Shown in pieces: positions 33,077 through 44,471 of a stretch of 64,000 nucleotides of DNA. Numbering within the stretch: position 1 is the stretch's first letter; each line of letters begins with the position of its first letter. Source of the DNA: Neofusicoccum parvum (Eukaryota; Ascomycota; Dothideomycetes; Botryosphaeriales; Botryosphaeriaceae); the NCBI GenBank assembly GCA_020912385.1, contig CP087206.1, positions 1,550,001-1,614,000 on the forward strand, given 5' to 3'. Made by a program: the position numbers and the translations under genes. The notes beneath the pieces were generated by a model. It did not search any database. It had not been told where the DNA came from and saw nothing but the letters and a program-made list of their open reading frames with translations.

Positions 33077-34274
33077 TTTTGCGGTGATGTTTGGTGTCGA
33101 TCAGAAACGGCGGCGGAACCGCGTCGGGGTTCCTTCTTAGAGAGCGCCCCGCGACGCGGACCCTTGCTCGTTCAGGCCACTGCCCCTCGTTTTCGCACCA
33201 ACCGCAAGTCATCACCAAGCGCATATACGAGCGGTAACTGTTTTGCGCATCAATGTTGCACATGGACACCGGAGCTTGCATGATTTAGCATCCGCCAATG
33301 ATCTTCCTGCCTTGTATGCCATCCCTCGCTGCTTCACGTGCGCAGCCCGATTGGGAAACAAAGAACTGTCATCATTCTTGTCCATGATCGCTCGGGTCGT
33401 ACAAGAAGCGTTTGTACGAGGAGGAAATTTTACCCTGCTGTGAGAATAAGAGCGAGAGAGAGCCCAGCTCTTCGCCTCCACGCCTTCCCATCGACTTTGA
33501 CCCTGCTTACAGGGTTTCTTCGTTGCACGAGATGAAGCCTTTGCCAGCATACGAATCTACAGTGGCTGATGTGTAGAGTCCATGCGGACAACTACCTTAG
33601 CCCCCCAGGAGCGGTTCCGCTGCAGCAGCATCGTTGTACGTGCGGGCCGACGGCATACCGGCTCGAAGTTGCTACCTGAGTTGCTCTGCTTGAAGTCACC
33701 CCCTGTCGATTTCCCTGGCGGATTACCTACATGCTTCACAGCCAGGGACCTCCAGAGGCAAATTCGTACATCAGAAGTCGGATTTGGATTGGTCTATCAT
33801 ATCGAGAGTTTTTTTTGTTAGGTATTATGACAAGCCAAAAAAAAAATACCACCCAGCCTGTCCTTCGCCATTCTCGTTCTTTCCCAACCCAGTATCGTCA
33901 ACCTTTCCAATGCTTCCTTTATGTCGTCAATACAAAGGCATGAGTACACAAAAAAGCAAAAAAAAGGAAATGAGTAAAGAGGATAGAAAGAGAAAAGATA
34001 TTAGAAAGAGAGAAGGCAAAAAGATAAAGAGACCGCCACCTGATCATCACACCAAGAACAACGCCGAGTCCATGCAGTGGCCTGTTGTATCCCACGAGAG
34101 GGGGGAAGGAAAAAGCCTGGCTGTTGTACAGGAGGCCTCCACACATCACACCCATATATTGTTCCGGACACCAAACTCCATTGCCGTTGGGACGCCTGCC
34201 ACCACGAATGCGCCGTTCATTCCGCGTCTTCACACACACTTCGAAGCCATCCTCCGCCAAAACTGGAAGAGGAA
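33077..34274. promoter_or_regulatory. upstream region of PSF1 and 3' flank of the HMG-box gene
   Basis: About 1.2 kb, with an AT-rich part near 33.8-34.0 kb that has poly-A and poly-T runs and is probably the 3' UTR of the HMG-box gene. No gene seen. Confidence 0.5.
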
Positions 34275-36020
34275 TCAGTTCGACGGTGCTGTCTCGTCCA
34301 TCCACTTGTCAAACTCGCTGGATGGCTCCATGGGCATAAGGCTTGCGTCAACCTGCCACTCGGCGGGCTGGTGCTCTGGAGGCTGCTCGCTCAGGAACGT
34401 GGGATAGCCGCCCTCATCGTACGCGCCGCTGAACTGCTGCTGCCCATCTTGCGCGAAAGCGTGCTCGTCGCCGAAGCCGAGCAGCATGGGATCGACCTTC
34501 GGTTCACCGCTCGGAGTGACCATGCCCGGTGGAAAGCCGAGCTGCAGCAGTTCATGGGCATGCTGACCGCCAGGAAGACCGAGAAGCGACTGTCCCATTG
34601 GGTACATCTGCGCCGACTGCTGACGCATGCCGGGGTGCTCCATGCGGTGCATACGGACGTCTTCAATCCCAGGGTTGGCACCATGAGGGTGAACGGTTGT
34701 TTGGTAGTACTGGTGGTGCATGTCTGCGATTCCGAGGGCAGCTGGAGGAGGGCGACCTTCATTAGTTGCTTCCCAGGTGGACTTATTGACACCGCGGTGG
34801 TTTGGTCCAAAACCACGGTCATCAAAATTTGGCTGGCGCCTATGAGATTTGTTCCTCGAGCGGCGGCTGGAAGGATTCCATTCTGCATCCGGGTCGTCTA
34901 GGTCGCTGGGCTCGCTCGCTTCCTCGTCAGAGTAGGTCCCCTTCCTCTTCTTCGCAGCCGGCGTTGTCTTGCTTGGCGAGAACTTGTAATCCGGGTGTGC
35001 GTTCTGGTGGTTTATCCGCTCAATCTTGGCTAAGTCGTTGTAGTGCTCGCGGACCTCCGGGGGTTCCATTGGCCAACTCTCACCGGAGACAGAAGAAACT
35101 ACCTGGTGGTTGTTCTGCAGGCACCAGATCTTCGTGCGTTCTGCAAATGCTGACCGGTACAGCATGAAAGAGTTCATGGGCCTCGTGATGTACCCATTGC
35201 GCTTCGCCGCCTCTTCCTTCCGCTGTTCTGCTGATCTGTTGACCCATTCTTCCATGTTACGGACCGGGATGTTGTTGTAGTCCTTCGTAAGCACACTTAG
35301 GGGAGCCGTGAGCTTTGGTGTCTTGACCTTGTTCTTGTTCTCACCGGCCTTCTTCTTCGGCTTGCTAGCGCGCGGCTTGGACGTCGGAGAAGCAGTGCGA
35401 GCGGCCGACGTTCCACTCCTGGTCCTCCGGCCCCCCTCGCTCGCTGTCGCTGACCTCGGTGTTGGGGGTGTATGAGCTTGCATTCCCTGATGCATGTACT
35501 GATACGCAGGAAGAACTGTCAGAATTGCCCGCCTTGGCCCAAAATCGGGGCGACTTACTGGAAGATTGTGGTAGACCTGCCCATCATCATGGTAGTAGGT
35601 GGGACCCGGGATCCCGTAGCCCTCCTGCGCCATTGACTGATTAACAAGGAGCCTTCTCAGAACGGACATGGCGATTTTGTCAAGAGCTTGGTATGGCGTC
35701 AAAGAGTGCGATTGCTGCAAAGAACGACTTACCATTGAAATGCCTAAGCCAACCTCGTTCTGACCATGTGGCTCGGGGTAGCTGCTGACGTTGTACTGGG
35801 GGGTCGTGTACTGGCCACCGGACTGCTGGTGGTGCATGGGGCCCGGTGATGCGTAGGCGGACTGGGCCTGGGAATGCGCATATTGTGACTCGTCCACATC
35901 GTACTTGTATGGTGTGCTGGCATTGTGCTGGACCAGGTGATGGAGGTCATACTGCAACTCGGCCGGCACGTTTGGCGGGGTCGGGGGGTGTCGCTGCACC
36001 ATTGGTTCCGCTTTTAGCAT
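34275..36020 (-). CDS. HMG-box transcription factor (MATA_HMG/Ste11-like)
   Basis: The frame is open from 36344 to 34275. I take the ATG at 36020 (MLKAEPMVQRHPPTPPN) because upstream residues lack coding character. A Tyr/Gln/Pro-rich N-terminal half precedes a basic linker (SKPRASKPKKKAG). A single sequence-specific HMG box follows: YITRPMNSFMLYRSAFAERT to RINHQNAHPDYKFSPSK. The RPMNSFMLYR start and HPDYKFSP end are typical of MATA_HMG/Ste11-class factors that govern mating and sexual development. A Glu/Asp/Ser patch and a Gln/Pro-rich C-terminus look like activation regions. Two segments look like introns but contain no stops and are multiples of 3 (35637-35732, 96 nt; 35499-35558, 60 nt). 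The protein is 529 aa if both are spliced and 581 aa if neither is. Confidence 0.85.
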   Translation of the reverse strand: MLKAEPMVQRHPPTPPNVPAELQYDLHHLVQHNASTPYKYDVDESQYAHSQAQSAYASPGPMHHQQSGGQYTTPQYNVSSYPEPHGQNEVGLGISMVSRSLQQSHSLTPYQALDKIAMSVLRRLLVNQSMAQEGYGIPGPTYYHDDGQVYHNLPVSRPDFGPRRAILTVLPAYQYMHQGMQAHTPPTPRSATASEGGRRTRSGTSAARTASPTSKPRASKPKKKAGENKNKVKTPKLTAPLSVLTKDYNNIPVRNMEEWVNRSAEQRKEEAAKRNGYITRPMNSFMLYRSAFAERTKIWCLQNNHQVVSSVSGESWPMEPPEVREHYNDLAKIERINHQNAHPDYKFSPSKTTPAAKKRKGTYSDEEASEPSDLDDPDAEWNPSSRRSRNKSHRRQPNFDDRGFGPNHRGVNKSTWEATNEGRPPPAALGIADMHHQYYQTTVHPHGANPGIEDVRMHRMEHPGMRQQSAQMYPMGQSLLGLPGGQHAHELLQLGFPPGMVTPSGEPKVDPMLLGFGDEHAFAQDGQQQFSGAYDEGGYPTFLSEQPPEHQPAEWQVDASLMPMEPSSEFDKWMDETAPSN

Positions 36021-39000
36021 GATTTGCAGAGGCTGAATGCTGAGGGCCCGGAGATTTAGGAGAGCCAGTGGTTGACAAAACGAAACGCCGCTCAAACCAC
36101 CGTGCCACAGACGCACAAGACTCCTCTTCCGTTGCACGAGATCTTGCGATAGACGATGTTGAGGCTCCGGTCGTACTCGTGAGCAACCGCGGCCGTTGGG
36201 AAGTCTCGCCTTGTAGAGGTCGGGTTCCTTGCGGCAGGCTTCTGGAAGGGATTCCTGAATCAAGATTGGATTGACGGCTGAAATGTCCAGGATATCAACT
36301 GAACTTTGTGTGTCAGCGGCAAGATCTTCCCGCAGTCTCTGCAATGCAAGGGGTTTGTCTCTTGACGCTGTCGATTTGACGCAGTCTTGAGCAGAAGGAG
36401 ACCTTTGAGGACGAACCTGTCGCGGGTACCCGTCGCTCGCCGTGCGTGGTGTGTCTGTACAGGGCGGCGCAGGAGTTGAGATGTTGCAGCAATCAGTCGC
36501 GGAGTGCTATGCGGCTCCAAGCGTGGCGATTTGACGCTGTCTCAGCGCTGTTTCTTTGTCGCGGAGCTCCAGACCGATGGCAAGCAGACGGCGACAAATC
36601 GGCCGGCCGATGGGGCAGCACTTCTTTGTCCGGGGACAGCAAGTGCCCCAGGCAGTTATTTGTAGCAGGGGCGGTCGTCGAGAGTGACCGCATACGTAGG
36701 AAGATCGGAGGCCGGGCGACTGAAGACGGACGACCAATGGGGGCCGGATTCGTTGAGGTCAAGACCACTTATCTTGGTGGCTGCTTTTGGACGAGAGACC
36801 TGGCAACTGACGCCTCTGGGGGTTTTTGTGAAGACTCGGTGTCCTGGACAGGGCGGGAGGCTGGTCCGCCACGCGCAGCGGTTGCTTGGACGCTCGAAAT
36901 GGAACGAAAACGGTCAAACAAGTCCACCACGCAAGAATAATAGGCCCCATGTTACACACGCAAGACTTCGAGGGCCTCGCATTCCTACTACCAGGTTCCA
37001 ATTTACCAGCTGCTGGCTGGCAGGGTGCCAAGATGCGTAGCGACTTGGGTGGACCGAAAGCAGTATGTTTCGCGGCCATGGTATGCGCGGCACTACCTGC
37101 AGCTTGGGAGCTGCCATCCTGACGGCCTAATGACAGAGGCCAAATCCGTTTGAAGAATGACTGTCTCACTCTGGAACTAGCAGGGATCACCTGCGAGATC
37201 GTGGGTGACTAATGCTGCCATCTTCCCTCTGCGCCGGTGCTAAGGCCCGCATTCTAAGACAAGCGCCAGTGACACCGCCGCAGCGATCTGGCGAGTGGAT
37301 GCGGATCATGCGTGTTCCCTGGGAGCTCAGCAGATGTGGCTGGAGAGGCGCAAGGGCGCTTATCCCTCACGGGGAGAGGCTGGGTTGCGGGGAGCAATAG
37401 GAGTCCTCTGTTCCTCTGTGATAGCCCGAGCTGCATCAGGCAGCTTGCAGACGCCTTGGCTCCCCTGTCGCCCGATGCAGGGCTCGGTTGCTTCCGGACA
37501 ATACCAGGGACCGACGGCGTCTGCGAGCGGCTGATTGGCGCCATCAAGCAGTGACGGGAAGGGGGCCCGCTCCGTTCGTGCTCATCCGATGCGGGTAACC
37601 GTAGCCTGGTGCCGCATCCCATTGGCCGGCACGTTGGCTGAGTCGGTGGGCGGAACAGCCGTGGCTTGAGGCGCTGGTCCACATCTGCCACGGGAGCCAT
37701 GGCCATCCAACGGCTGAGATCGAGCTGCTTGACATCGACGACGGACCTGATTGCAGGCGACGGGCACTGCGTTGTCGTCGTGCTGGGGCAAAAACCAGCC
37801 AGAATGGCCGGACTAGTGGACGGTGCGGGGACGGTCGAAGGCGTTCTCCGAACGCACATCGTATGGCACGCTAGAACATGCGAAAACGTTCGCTTCTGCC
37901 TTCCTCGTCTTCTGGGTCTGCGAGAGAGCCCGGGAAGGCCGACGGGCTAGCAGTCGACGCGCCTGGGAGACTGCGGAAGATCCACTCACGAGGCCGTCAC
38001 GTTCAGAGTGCAGGGATGGGGTCCGCCCGCTAGACGTCCCGGTCCGAGTCTATGAAGCAGGTGTTCCAGAGTTGAGGTGCTTTCGTCAAGGATAACGGCC
38101 TCGACTATGCCCCAACGAGATAGCAAGGGCCCGTTCCCATGGCCGTCTGACGTTTCAACATTGAAGCGAAAGCGACGTCCTGGCCAGAAACGAACCAACG
38201 TGCAGCCACCGGGAATAGTATCATCGCAGCCTTGCCGAGTTCTCGCGCTCCCGCGGTCGATCAGCATTCGATCAGGATAGCGGCGGGCGCCCCGAAGGAG
38301 TGTGACACGGCGGCTAGCCATAAGGCAACCCCTTCGCAGAGCAACGACGGGCGTTGGGCGTCTGGCCACAGCTCGAGGCCTGGTGGAGGCCAATGGCAAG
38401 CGCTCAGCGCGCGTGGTCCGCCGCGGGGAGGAAGATGCGGCGGCAGCGGGGCGCGGACAGGAGGGATCATCCTGCAGAAAAAGATGGCGCAGACAAGGTT
38501 TGCCTCACAGCTGCCCCTCGCGCTTTCTTCACGGCAGTCGTCATAATGGTTCGAGAGATGGAGGCGTCGACGATCCGGGCTCCTTAGGGATGCGGAGGCG
38601 CTCTGGGGTGGTACAGAAGCTCACGGGAGATGAGTGGGCGCACCCTGGAGGACACAGCACGTGCGGCGTCTGCACAGGAGCTGTGGCGCTCCCGGCGGGG
38701 TCGATGATGGCCAGATAGCCCGTCCATGCCTCGCCGCGGCAATCGACGCCCCTTGACAGGCGATGGGACGGCATCGCTGCGGGCTCGCCCTCGGCTTGGC
38801 GCCGGCGACGCCCAAAGACGCCAAGCTCATTCTTGCGGACTCTGTGATAGCAGCTCGGCGTGAGACGTCGTTGCCTTCTGCAAGGTACAAAACCGGCGCA
38901 GGTCCGCGTACGAGGGGCCTGGAAGTGCCCGGCGGGCCGTCACGACGCGCCACAGGCTGGCGTCGCCGGCGGCCATTGGGCGTGCGGCCGGCGGCGCGAG

Positions 39001-39632
39001 ACATGCGACACTGGGAGGGGAGCTGGTGAGAGGGTGATTCACAGCGGAATCCGCGGATGGAGGGCCGCCTGAGACAGGCTGGCTGCGCCCGGCGAGGGTT
39101 GCACGGCGGCGCTGGAGCGGGCTGGCGAGCAGCAACGCGTGCAAGGCGGGCTGGCGCTGGCGACGGCCGACGGCGGCGGAGCGCGTGCTGGGCAGAGCGC
39201 TGCGGTCGACATAGCCTCGCCGGCCCGTTGTTCTTCCTCCTGCGTGAGGCGCGACGGGGATGGCCTAGTGGCGGGCTCCGGGGCTGCGTGCGCGGGCTGC
39301 GGCGAGCGCTACGGCATCGGCATGGAGCTTGGAGCTTGGAGCTCTGAGCTCTGAGCTCCGGACGGGCGTTCGGGCGGCGGCGGCGATCACCTCGCTGCAG
39401 CTCGCATCATCGCGGCCCTGGCCCATTCCTGCGAGCACGGCCCTTGCCGACGTAACCTTCAGGCCACAACTCAACTCTCCATCTCCTTCCCCGCATGTCC
39501 AGAGACGCGCGCCAGACGCAGTCCAGCCCTTGACGCCCGCGCAAGCGATGAAACAGCACAAACGCCGGAAATTGCGCTAGACCGCTCGCCAGCACACGTC
39601 CAGCGGCCAGTTACACAGCCGCCTCGCAAAGC
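36021..39632. promoter_or_regulatory. 3.6-kb divergent intergenic region without a recognised gene
   Basis: It lies between the HMG-box gene and the golgin gene, transcribed away from each other. Reading frames of 100-200 aa occur on both strands but show no motifs. The right end is very GC-rich and carries a 7-bp array. Upstream exons or a long 5' UTR of the HMG-box gene could lie near 36.0-36.4 kb, where its frame stays open. Confidence 0.45.
39324..39358. repeat. 7-bp tandem repeat, units GGAGCTT/TGAGCTC (5 copies)
   Basis: Five contiguous 7-bp units (GGAGCTT twice, GGAGCTC, TGAGCTC twice), about 270 bp upstream of the golgin start. Confidence 0.9.
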
Positions 39633-42375
39633 ATGAGCGCCCCGGCGAAGCCCAGGCAGGGCGCGAAGGGATGGGGCTCTTTCCTGCAGAGCGCCGTCAC
39701 CGGCCTCGAGTCGCGCCTGGACACCATTCTTGCCGAGGACGACCAGGCCTCCGCCCGCGCCAGAGCCGATGACCAAGTCCGCCGCAAGGTCCAGCAAGAG
39801 CAAGGTTGCCCTCCCCCAGCCGGGAACGCCGCCGCCGGATGCTGAGTCGTGAACAGGTCTGAACCGGACGCCGTCTCGCTCGAGAACGAACGACCGCCTC
39901 CAGGAGCGCCTGGCCAAGGCCGTGAAGTCGGATGCGCAGCGGTCGGGGAGGCCCTCGTCGGAGCTCCCATCGCGGACCGGCACTCCGAGCGTTGGCGCTG
40001 ACACCTCGCGCACGAGCCTGGACTCGAAGGCCTCTGAGCCCCGATCCTCCACACCTGCCCTCGACGAGAAGTCCGCCGCGCCGCGACGTTCGAGCGAGGA
40101 GGAGCGCCGCACAGCCGGCAAGGTTGCGGATGGGGCGGAAAAGACCGATGATAAGGGCACATTGCAGTCAGGAGACGGGACCAAGCTTGACATTCCCATG
40201 TCGGAGTCTCCTCGGGTGTCAATCGATTCTCCCCGCCCAGATACCCCCATTGAGCCTCCATCGCGAGTGGAGACTCCCATTTCCATTCCCGAAACGCGCT
40301 CGAGCCTCGACCTCAGCACCTCCGCCCATGAGTCCGAAGATGTCTCAGCCCTCCGTCAGGCATACGAGGAACTCAGCAAGACCCATCGGGATGAGATGAC
40401 GGCCCACCTCGAGCGCATCGACGCTCTACAATCCAAGCTCAAGTACCTATCAAGCCAGGCTGCATCCCAAGCCCGAGCTGCCACAAATGAGGCAGATCCG
40501 GGTTCGTTGGAGAAAAAGCTGGCAGAGAAGGACGAGCAGATAGCCTTGCTGATGGAAGAGGGTCAGACGCTGTCGAAGAAAGAATTGAACCATCTAAATA
40601 GCATCAAGAAGTTCCGCTCAAAGGTCGGACAGGACGAGAAGACCATAATAGACCTGAAGAAGAGGTTGGCCAAGGCAGACTCCAATGCCAACGAGGCCAC
40701 GGAGCGTGCGAAACGAGCCGAGGCTGCGGCCAGGACCGCTGAGCAGAGAGTGAAACAGCTTGAGAAGGTTGAAAAGGAGGTCAGCTCACTCAAGTCGGAG
40801 CGGGAGGACTCTGCTCGCACGATTTCGGAGTTGAAGCGACAGCTCACTGCAGCAAATGAGCGCGCTGAAGCGGCTGAGAGGAAAGTCAAGACGAACGCTG
40901 CGGCAGTGGAACAAAAGCGAGTCTCGGAATTGGAGGAAGAGCTGGAGGATCTCCGGGTTGAGAAGAAGCTCTCCGAGGATCGGGCCAAGATGGAGGTGCG
41001 TGAGGTCAAAGAAGAAGCCACACGGCAGCAAGAGCGGGCCACGATACTGGAGACAGAGCTAAGGGGAGAAATAACGGTATGTTGGGTCATTGGACTTTTT
41101 CCACGACGGATTGGGTCAACTAACGATGTATCAAAGAACCTTGAAACCAAGCTCGAAGTCCTCCGGTCCCGCACCGAAGAAGTTTCTTCGAATGCTTCTG
41201 GCGACTCACAAATCAAGCTCCTGCGTCAAATCGAGACTCTACAGACCCAATATTCTCTCGCTAGCGAGAATTGGCAAGGCATCGAAAGCAGTCTTACGGC
41301 TCGAGTCGCAGCCCTCGAGAAAGAGCGCGATGAGCTTGCCAAGCGTGAATCTGACATCCGGCGCAAGGCGCGCGAAGTCAATTCTAAGTCCCGCAAGCTG
41401 GAAGAGGAGCTGGACAGCAGCAGCGATCAGGCTCGCGCTCTGGAGCACGAGGTGGCGGAGCAAAAGACCCAGATGTCTAAACTACAATCGCGGCTTACTC
41501 AGGTGGAAAAGGAGCTACAAAGTGCCACCGCGACGTTCGAGCAACAGAAGAAGATATGGGAGGCGGAACTGGTGCAGAAGATCGAAGACGAGAAGACTAA
41601 GTGGCGTCTCGAAGCAGCGACCGCGGCCACGCAGTCCCCTATTTCCGGCCCTGGGGACAACCACAGCCATTATCTTACACCGCAGACGCCGTCCCTGCCG
41701 GGCACCATGTTCAGCCGGAAACACTCGGGCGATCAGGCGATGGGCCTGCACTCGCGCCGCGGGATCGCGCGGAACGTGTCGTCGGAGCTACTGCTGTCGC
41801 TGGACGCGCAGCAGCCACCTTCGAGCATGAGGCGCATGGGATCCTCACAGCGCACCCCCGGCTTCCCCATGACGCCGCAGCGTCAGGACTCGTCATCCAC
41901 GACCAACGGCAACGGCCTCACCGGCAGCCACCCCGCACCACCCTCCATTCACACCGTCGACGACTCGGCCGACGCTTTCGACCGCACCTCGTCGCCGCAC
42001 CGCACCGTCGCGGACATGATCTCCGTCAGCACGGTCGGTGCGGGCCCCTCGGTTCAGCTTGTCGAGCGCATGAGCGCCGCGGTGCGCCGACTCGAGTCGG
42101 AGAAGGCGGTGTCGAAGGAGGAAATGGCACGGCTGGCGGCGCAGCGCGACGAGGCGCGCGAAGAGGTGGTGGCGCTGATGCGCGAGGTTGACGAGAAGCG
42201 CGGCCAGAGCAAGCTCGTCGAGAAGCTGCAGCGCGACCTACAAGAAGTCAACACCCGTTACGAAGCCACGCTCGAGGCGCTAGGCGAGAAGAGCGAGCAG
42301 GTCGAGGAACTGCAGAACGACGTCGACGACTTGAAGAAGATTTACAAGGATCTGGTCGAGAGAACAATGAAGTAG
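39633..42375 (+). CDS. Golgi coiled-coil protein, Sgm1/TMF-like
   Basis: Exons 39633-39804, 39857-41076 and 41137-42375 give 876 aa. The N-terminus (KGWGSFLQSAVTGLESRLDTIL) is the short amphipathic segment typical of fungal TMF homologues. It is followed by a Ser/Pro-rich region. Long heptad coiled coil runs over about residues 200-560, interrupted by a Pro/Ser-rich stretch. The C-terminus (RRLESEKAVSKEEMARLAAQRDEAREEVV to LKKIYKDLVERTM) is the TMF_TATA_bd-type domain, which in TMF1 and Sgm1 binds Rab6/Ypt6. It should act as a Golgi tether. The second intron (60 nt, donor GTATGT, branch CTAAC) is stop-free and in frame. The first exon was joined because the phase fits and gives QEQGLNRTPSRSRTND. 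Confidence 0.88.
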
Positions 42376-42964
42376 AGAGAGAAGCGATAGGGAGCGTCGT
42401 TTTTGATGTGTATTAGGGAGGCCGTAGCCACCACGGTGTGCTTTCTCGGTCAATGTAGCCATGTGTGTATGTACGCGGTGGCGTCGTCAACGATGTTTAC
42501 GCATTCACGGTGGCATTCTCGGCGTTTTTTGACTGATACTTTGTCGAATTTGTTCGCTTTAGCTACTCCTCTCTTTACGCTATAAAGCCTCGCTGTAGAT
42601 GCAGCAGATACAGGAATCAATATTGTTTACTTGACATTAGAACTGCTTCAACGGCATCCGGGGATGAAGTGTCCAAGATGTGGGGCGGACTGATTGTTTT
42701 CTTACTTTAGGTTGAGCATCCATTCATGCTGAAATGGACCCGGCCAGCTAATTTCGTGATGCTCACCTACCTTGCGATGCACTTACCACAGACTGCGCCA
42801 CCCAAATGCGCTTGTGTTCATGTATTCTCCGACAAAGACACAAAAGAAAAAGAAAAAGAAGCTTCTCTCGATATCGAAGAAGAGAACGCTATATCTCCAT
42901 CTCAGGGGTATATGGACTGACAGCCAGAAGTGTCATCGAAGCGCTGCTAGACGGCAGAATAAAC
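42376..42964. other. convergent 3' intergenic region
   Basis: About 0.6 kb of AT-richer DNA between the stops of the golgin and gankyrin-like genes. No gene seen. Confidence 0.6.
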
Positions 42965-44080
42965 TCAGGGCTTCGGCGGGGCTAGCTCGATGCCGTCCAG
43001 CTCAGCACTCTGGATGATGTAGTTCATGATCTGCATCCTGTCAGCATCATACGCAGGAACTAGCTCCGTTCAGGCCGTACCTTCGTGTCTGGAGCAAGCT
43101 CGATCGCCAGAGAGCCGTCAGTACTCCGTTTGTCGGTGTCGGCACCGGCCTTGAGGAGGAGCATTGCGGCATCTCCCTGACCCTCCGCAATAGCTGTCGA
43201 TGATCATCAGCACTCCGGCCCTCCCTTTTGGTTTGTCTTGTGTTCTCCATACCGTGATGCAGTGCGGTCATGCCATCCATATCTGTTGCGTTCAGCGGGC
43301 TCTTTGCTTCCAGTAGCAACTTCATCATGGGCACCGAGCCCACCGCTGCGGCGCGGTGCAGGGCGAGCTGGCCGCGCTTATCCTTGACGCGTGCTGACGC
43401 TTTCTTTGCGATGAGCTTCCGGGCAGTATCGAGGTTGTTCTTCGAGGCGGTGAAATGCAAGGCGGTCTATTCGCAGGAATGAGCACTCGTCGGCCGAGGA
43501 ACGGATGAGGGCAGCTCACCTGGCCGTTATTGTCTGTTGCGCAACGTAAGCTGTGCCCTGTTCAAAATACCGCAGAGGGCAGCGAAACGTACTCTTCATG
43601 TTGACATCGGCGTCGCGCGCAAGGAGAAGGTCTACCAGCTCGTCGGCGTCTTTCAAGCTCGCGGCCATCATGAGAGGCGTCCAGCCAGAGCCATCCTGCG
43701 GGGTCCTTCAGCCCTTGCGCCAACAACAGCTTTGCTGGCCCAACTCGCTCATACCTGCGCATCGATGTCGAAGTTCTTGGACTGGATGAGCTGTGAGACT
43801 ATGGGCAGACGGTTGTATGACACGGCCCAGTGGATGGGCAGGCGCTCATCGTCGTCGCGGCGGCTCGCGAGCTTGGGGTTCGCCTAGTGAGACACGCAAT
43901 CAGCGGAGCCGCAGGAATGCGCGGCGGGAAGCAGGACATACGTTCAGCAGAGACTCCACGGCGGCGGCTGCGCAAGATGTCAGCAAGGCGAAGCTCGGAG
44001 CGGGGCAGCGTCTGTCGCGTACTTCTGCCCTCGCGACAAGCCTCGTGGATCGCAAACTTGGCCTGGTCGTCCGCAGCCAT
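42965..44080 (-). CDS. ankyrin-repeat protein, gankyrin/Nas6-like proteasome assembly chaperone
   Basis: Eight exons (44023-44080, 43942-43967, 43755-43883, 43593-43695, 43520-43533, 43253-43466, 43081-43193, 42965-43030; minus strand) encode 240 aa, close to the 226-228 aa of gankyrin and Nas6. All seven introns are 50-59 nt and every phase matches. Ankyrin repeats are clear: DERLPIHWAVSYNRLPIVSQLI, SGWTPLMMAASLKDADELVDLLL, NNGQTALHFTASKNNLDTARKLI, RGQLALHRAAAVGSVPMMKLLL, MTALHHAIAEGQGDAAMLLL. The start MAADDQAKFAIHEACREG resembles Nas6-type N-termini. The family binds the Rpt3 ATPase C-domain during 19S proteasome assembly. Exon 5 is only 14 nt, yet it supplies the NNGQ of a canonical repeat turn. 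The gene is divergent from the amidohydrolase gene. Confidence 0.93.
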
Positions 44081-44471
44081 GGTGTCAGGAGCAGCTCCGC
44101 GAGGGTCCGGGCAGCGAATGCGACCTGCGTGGAGGGCGAACAGCGGCGTGGCGTGCGGCGGGCGCGCAGCTCGAAGCTTCTCGCGGGGCTCGTCGGCGGT
44201 GCGCGGTGGCGGCTGCCGCCGAGGCTCCCGTCTTGCGCTAGCGCGGCCAGGTCGCGTCTCGTCGCCGCGGGCAGGCGCGTGCTGGCTTGACGTCAACTCG
44301 CCCGCAACCTCTGCAGCGGACGCCACATGGAGCTCTCCCCCATCAGCACCGCGAGGCTCCGCGATAGCTTGGCACTGCGCTGACTCGCCCTCCCGCTTGA
44401 GATGTGCCCTGCCCCGGCCGAAGCCACAGCCCAGCACTCGCCCCCTGGACAGCCCATGCGAACTTTCCACC
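44081..44471. promoter_or_regulatory. bidirectional promoter, gankyrin-like / amidohydrolase
   Basis: 391 bp between two divergent ATGs. GC-rich, with no TATA element recognised. Confidence 0.55.

Noticed and set aside
37200..37860. Minus-strand 201-aa frame in the 36-39.6 kb gap
   Set aside because: No domain or splice support; read as intergenic.
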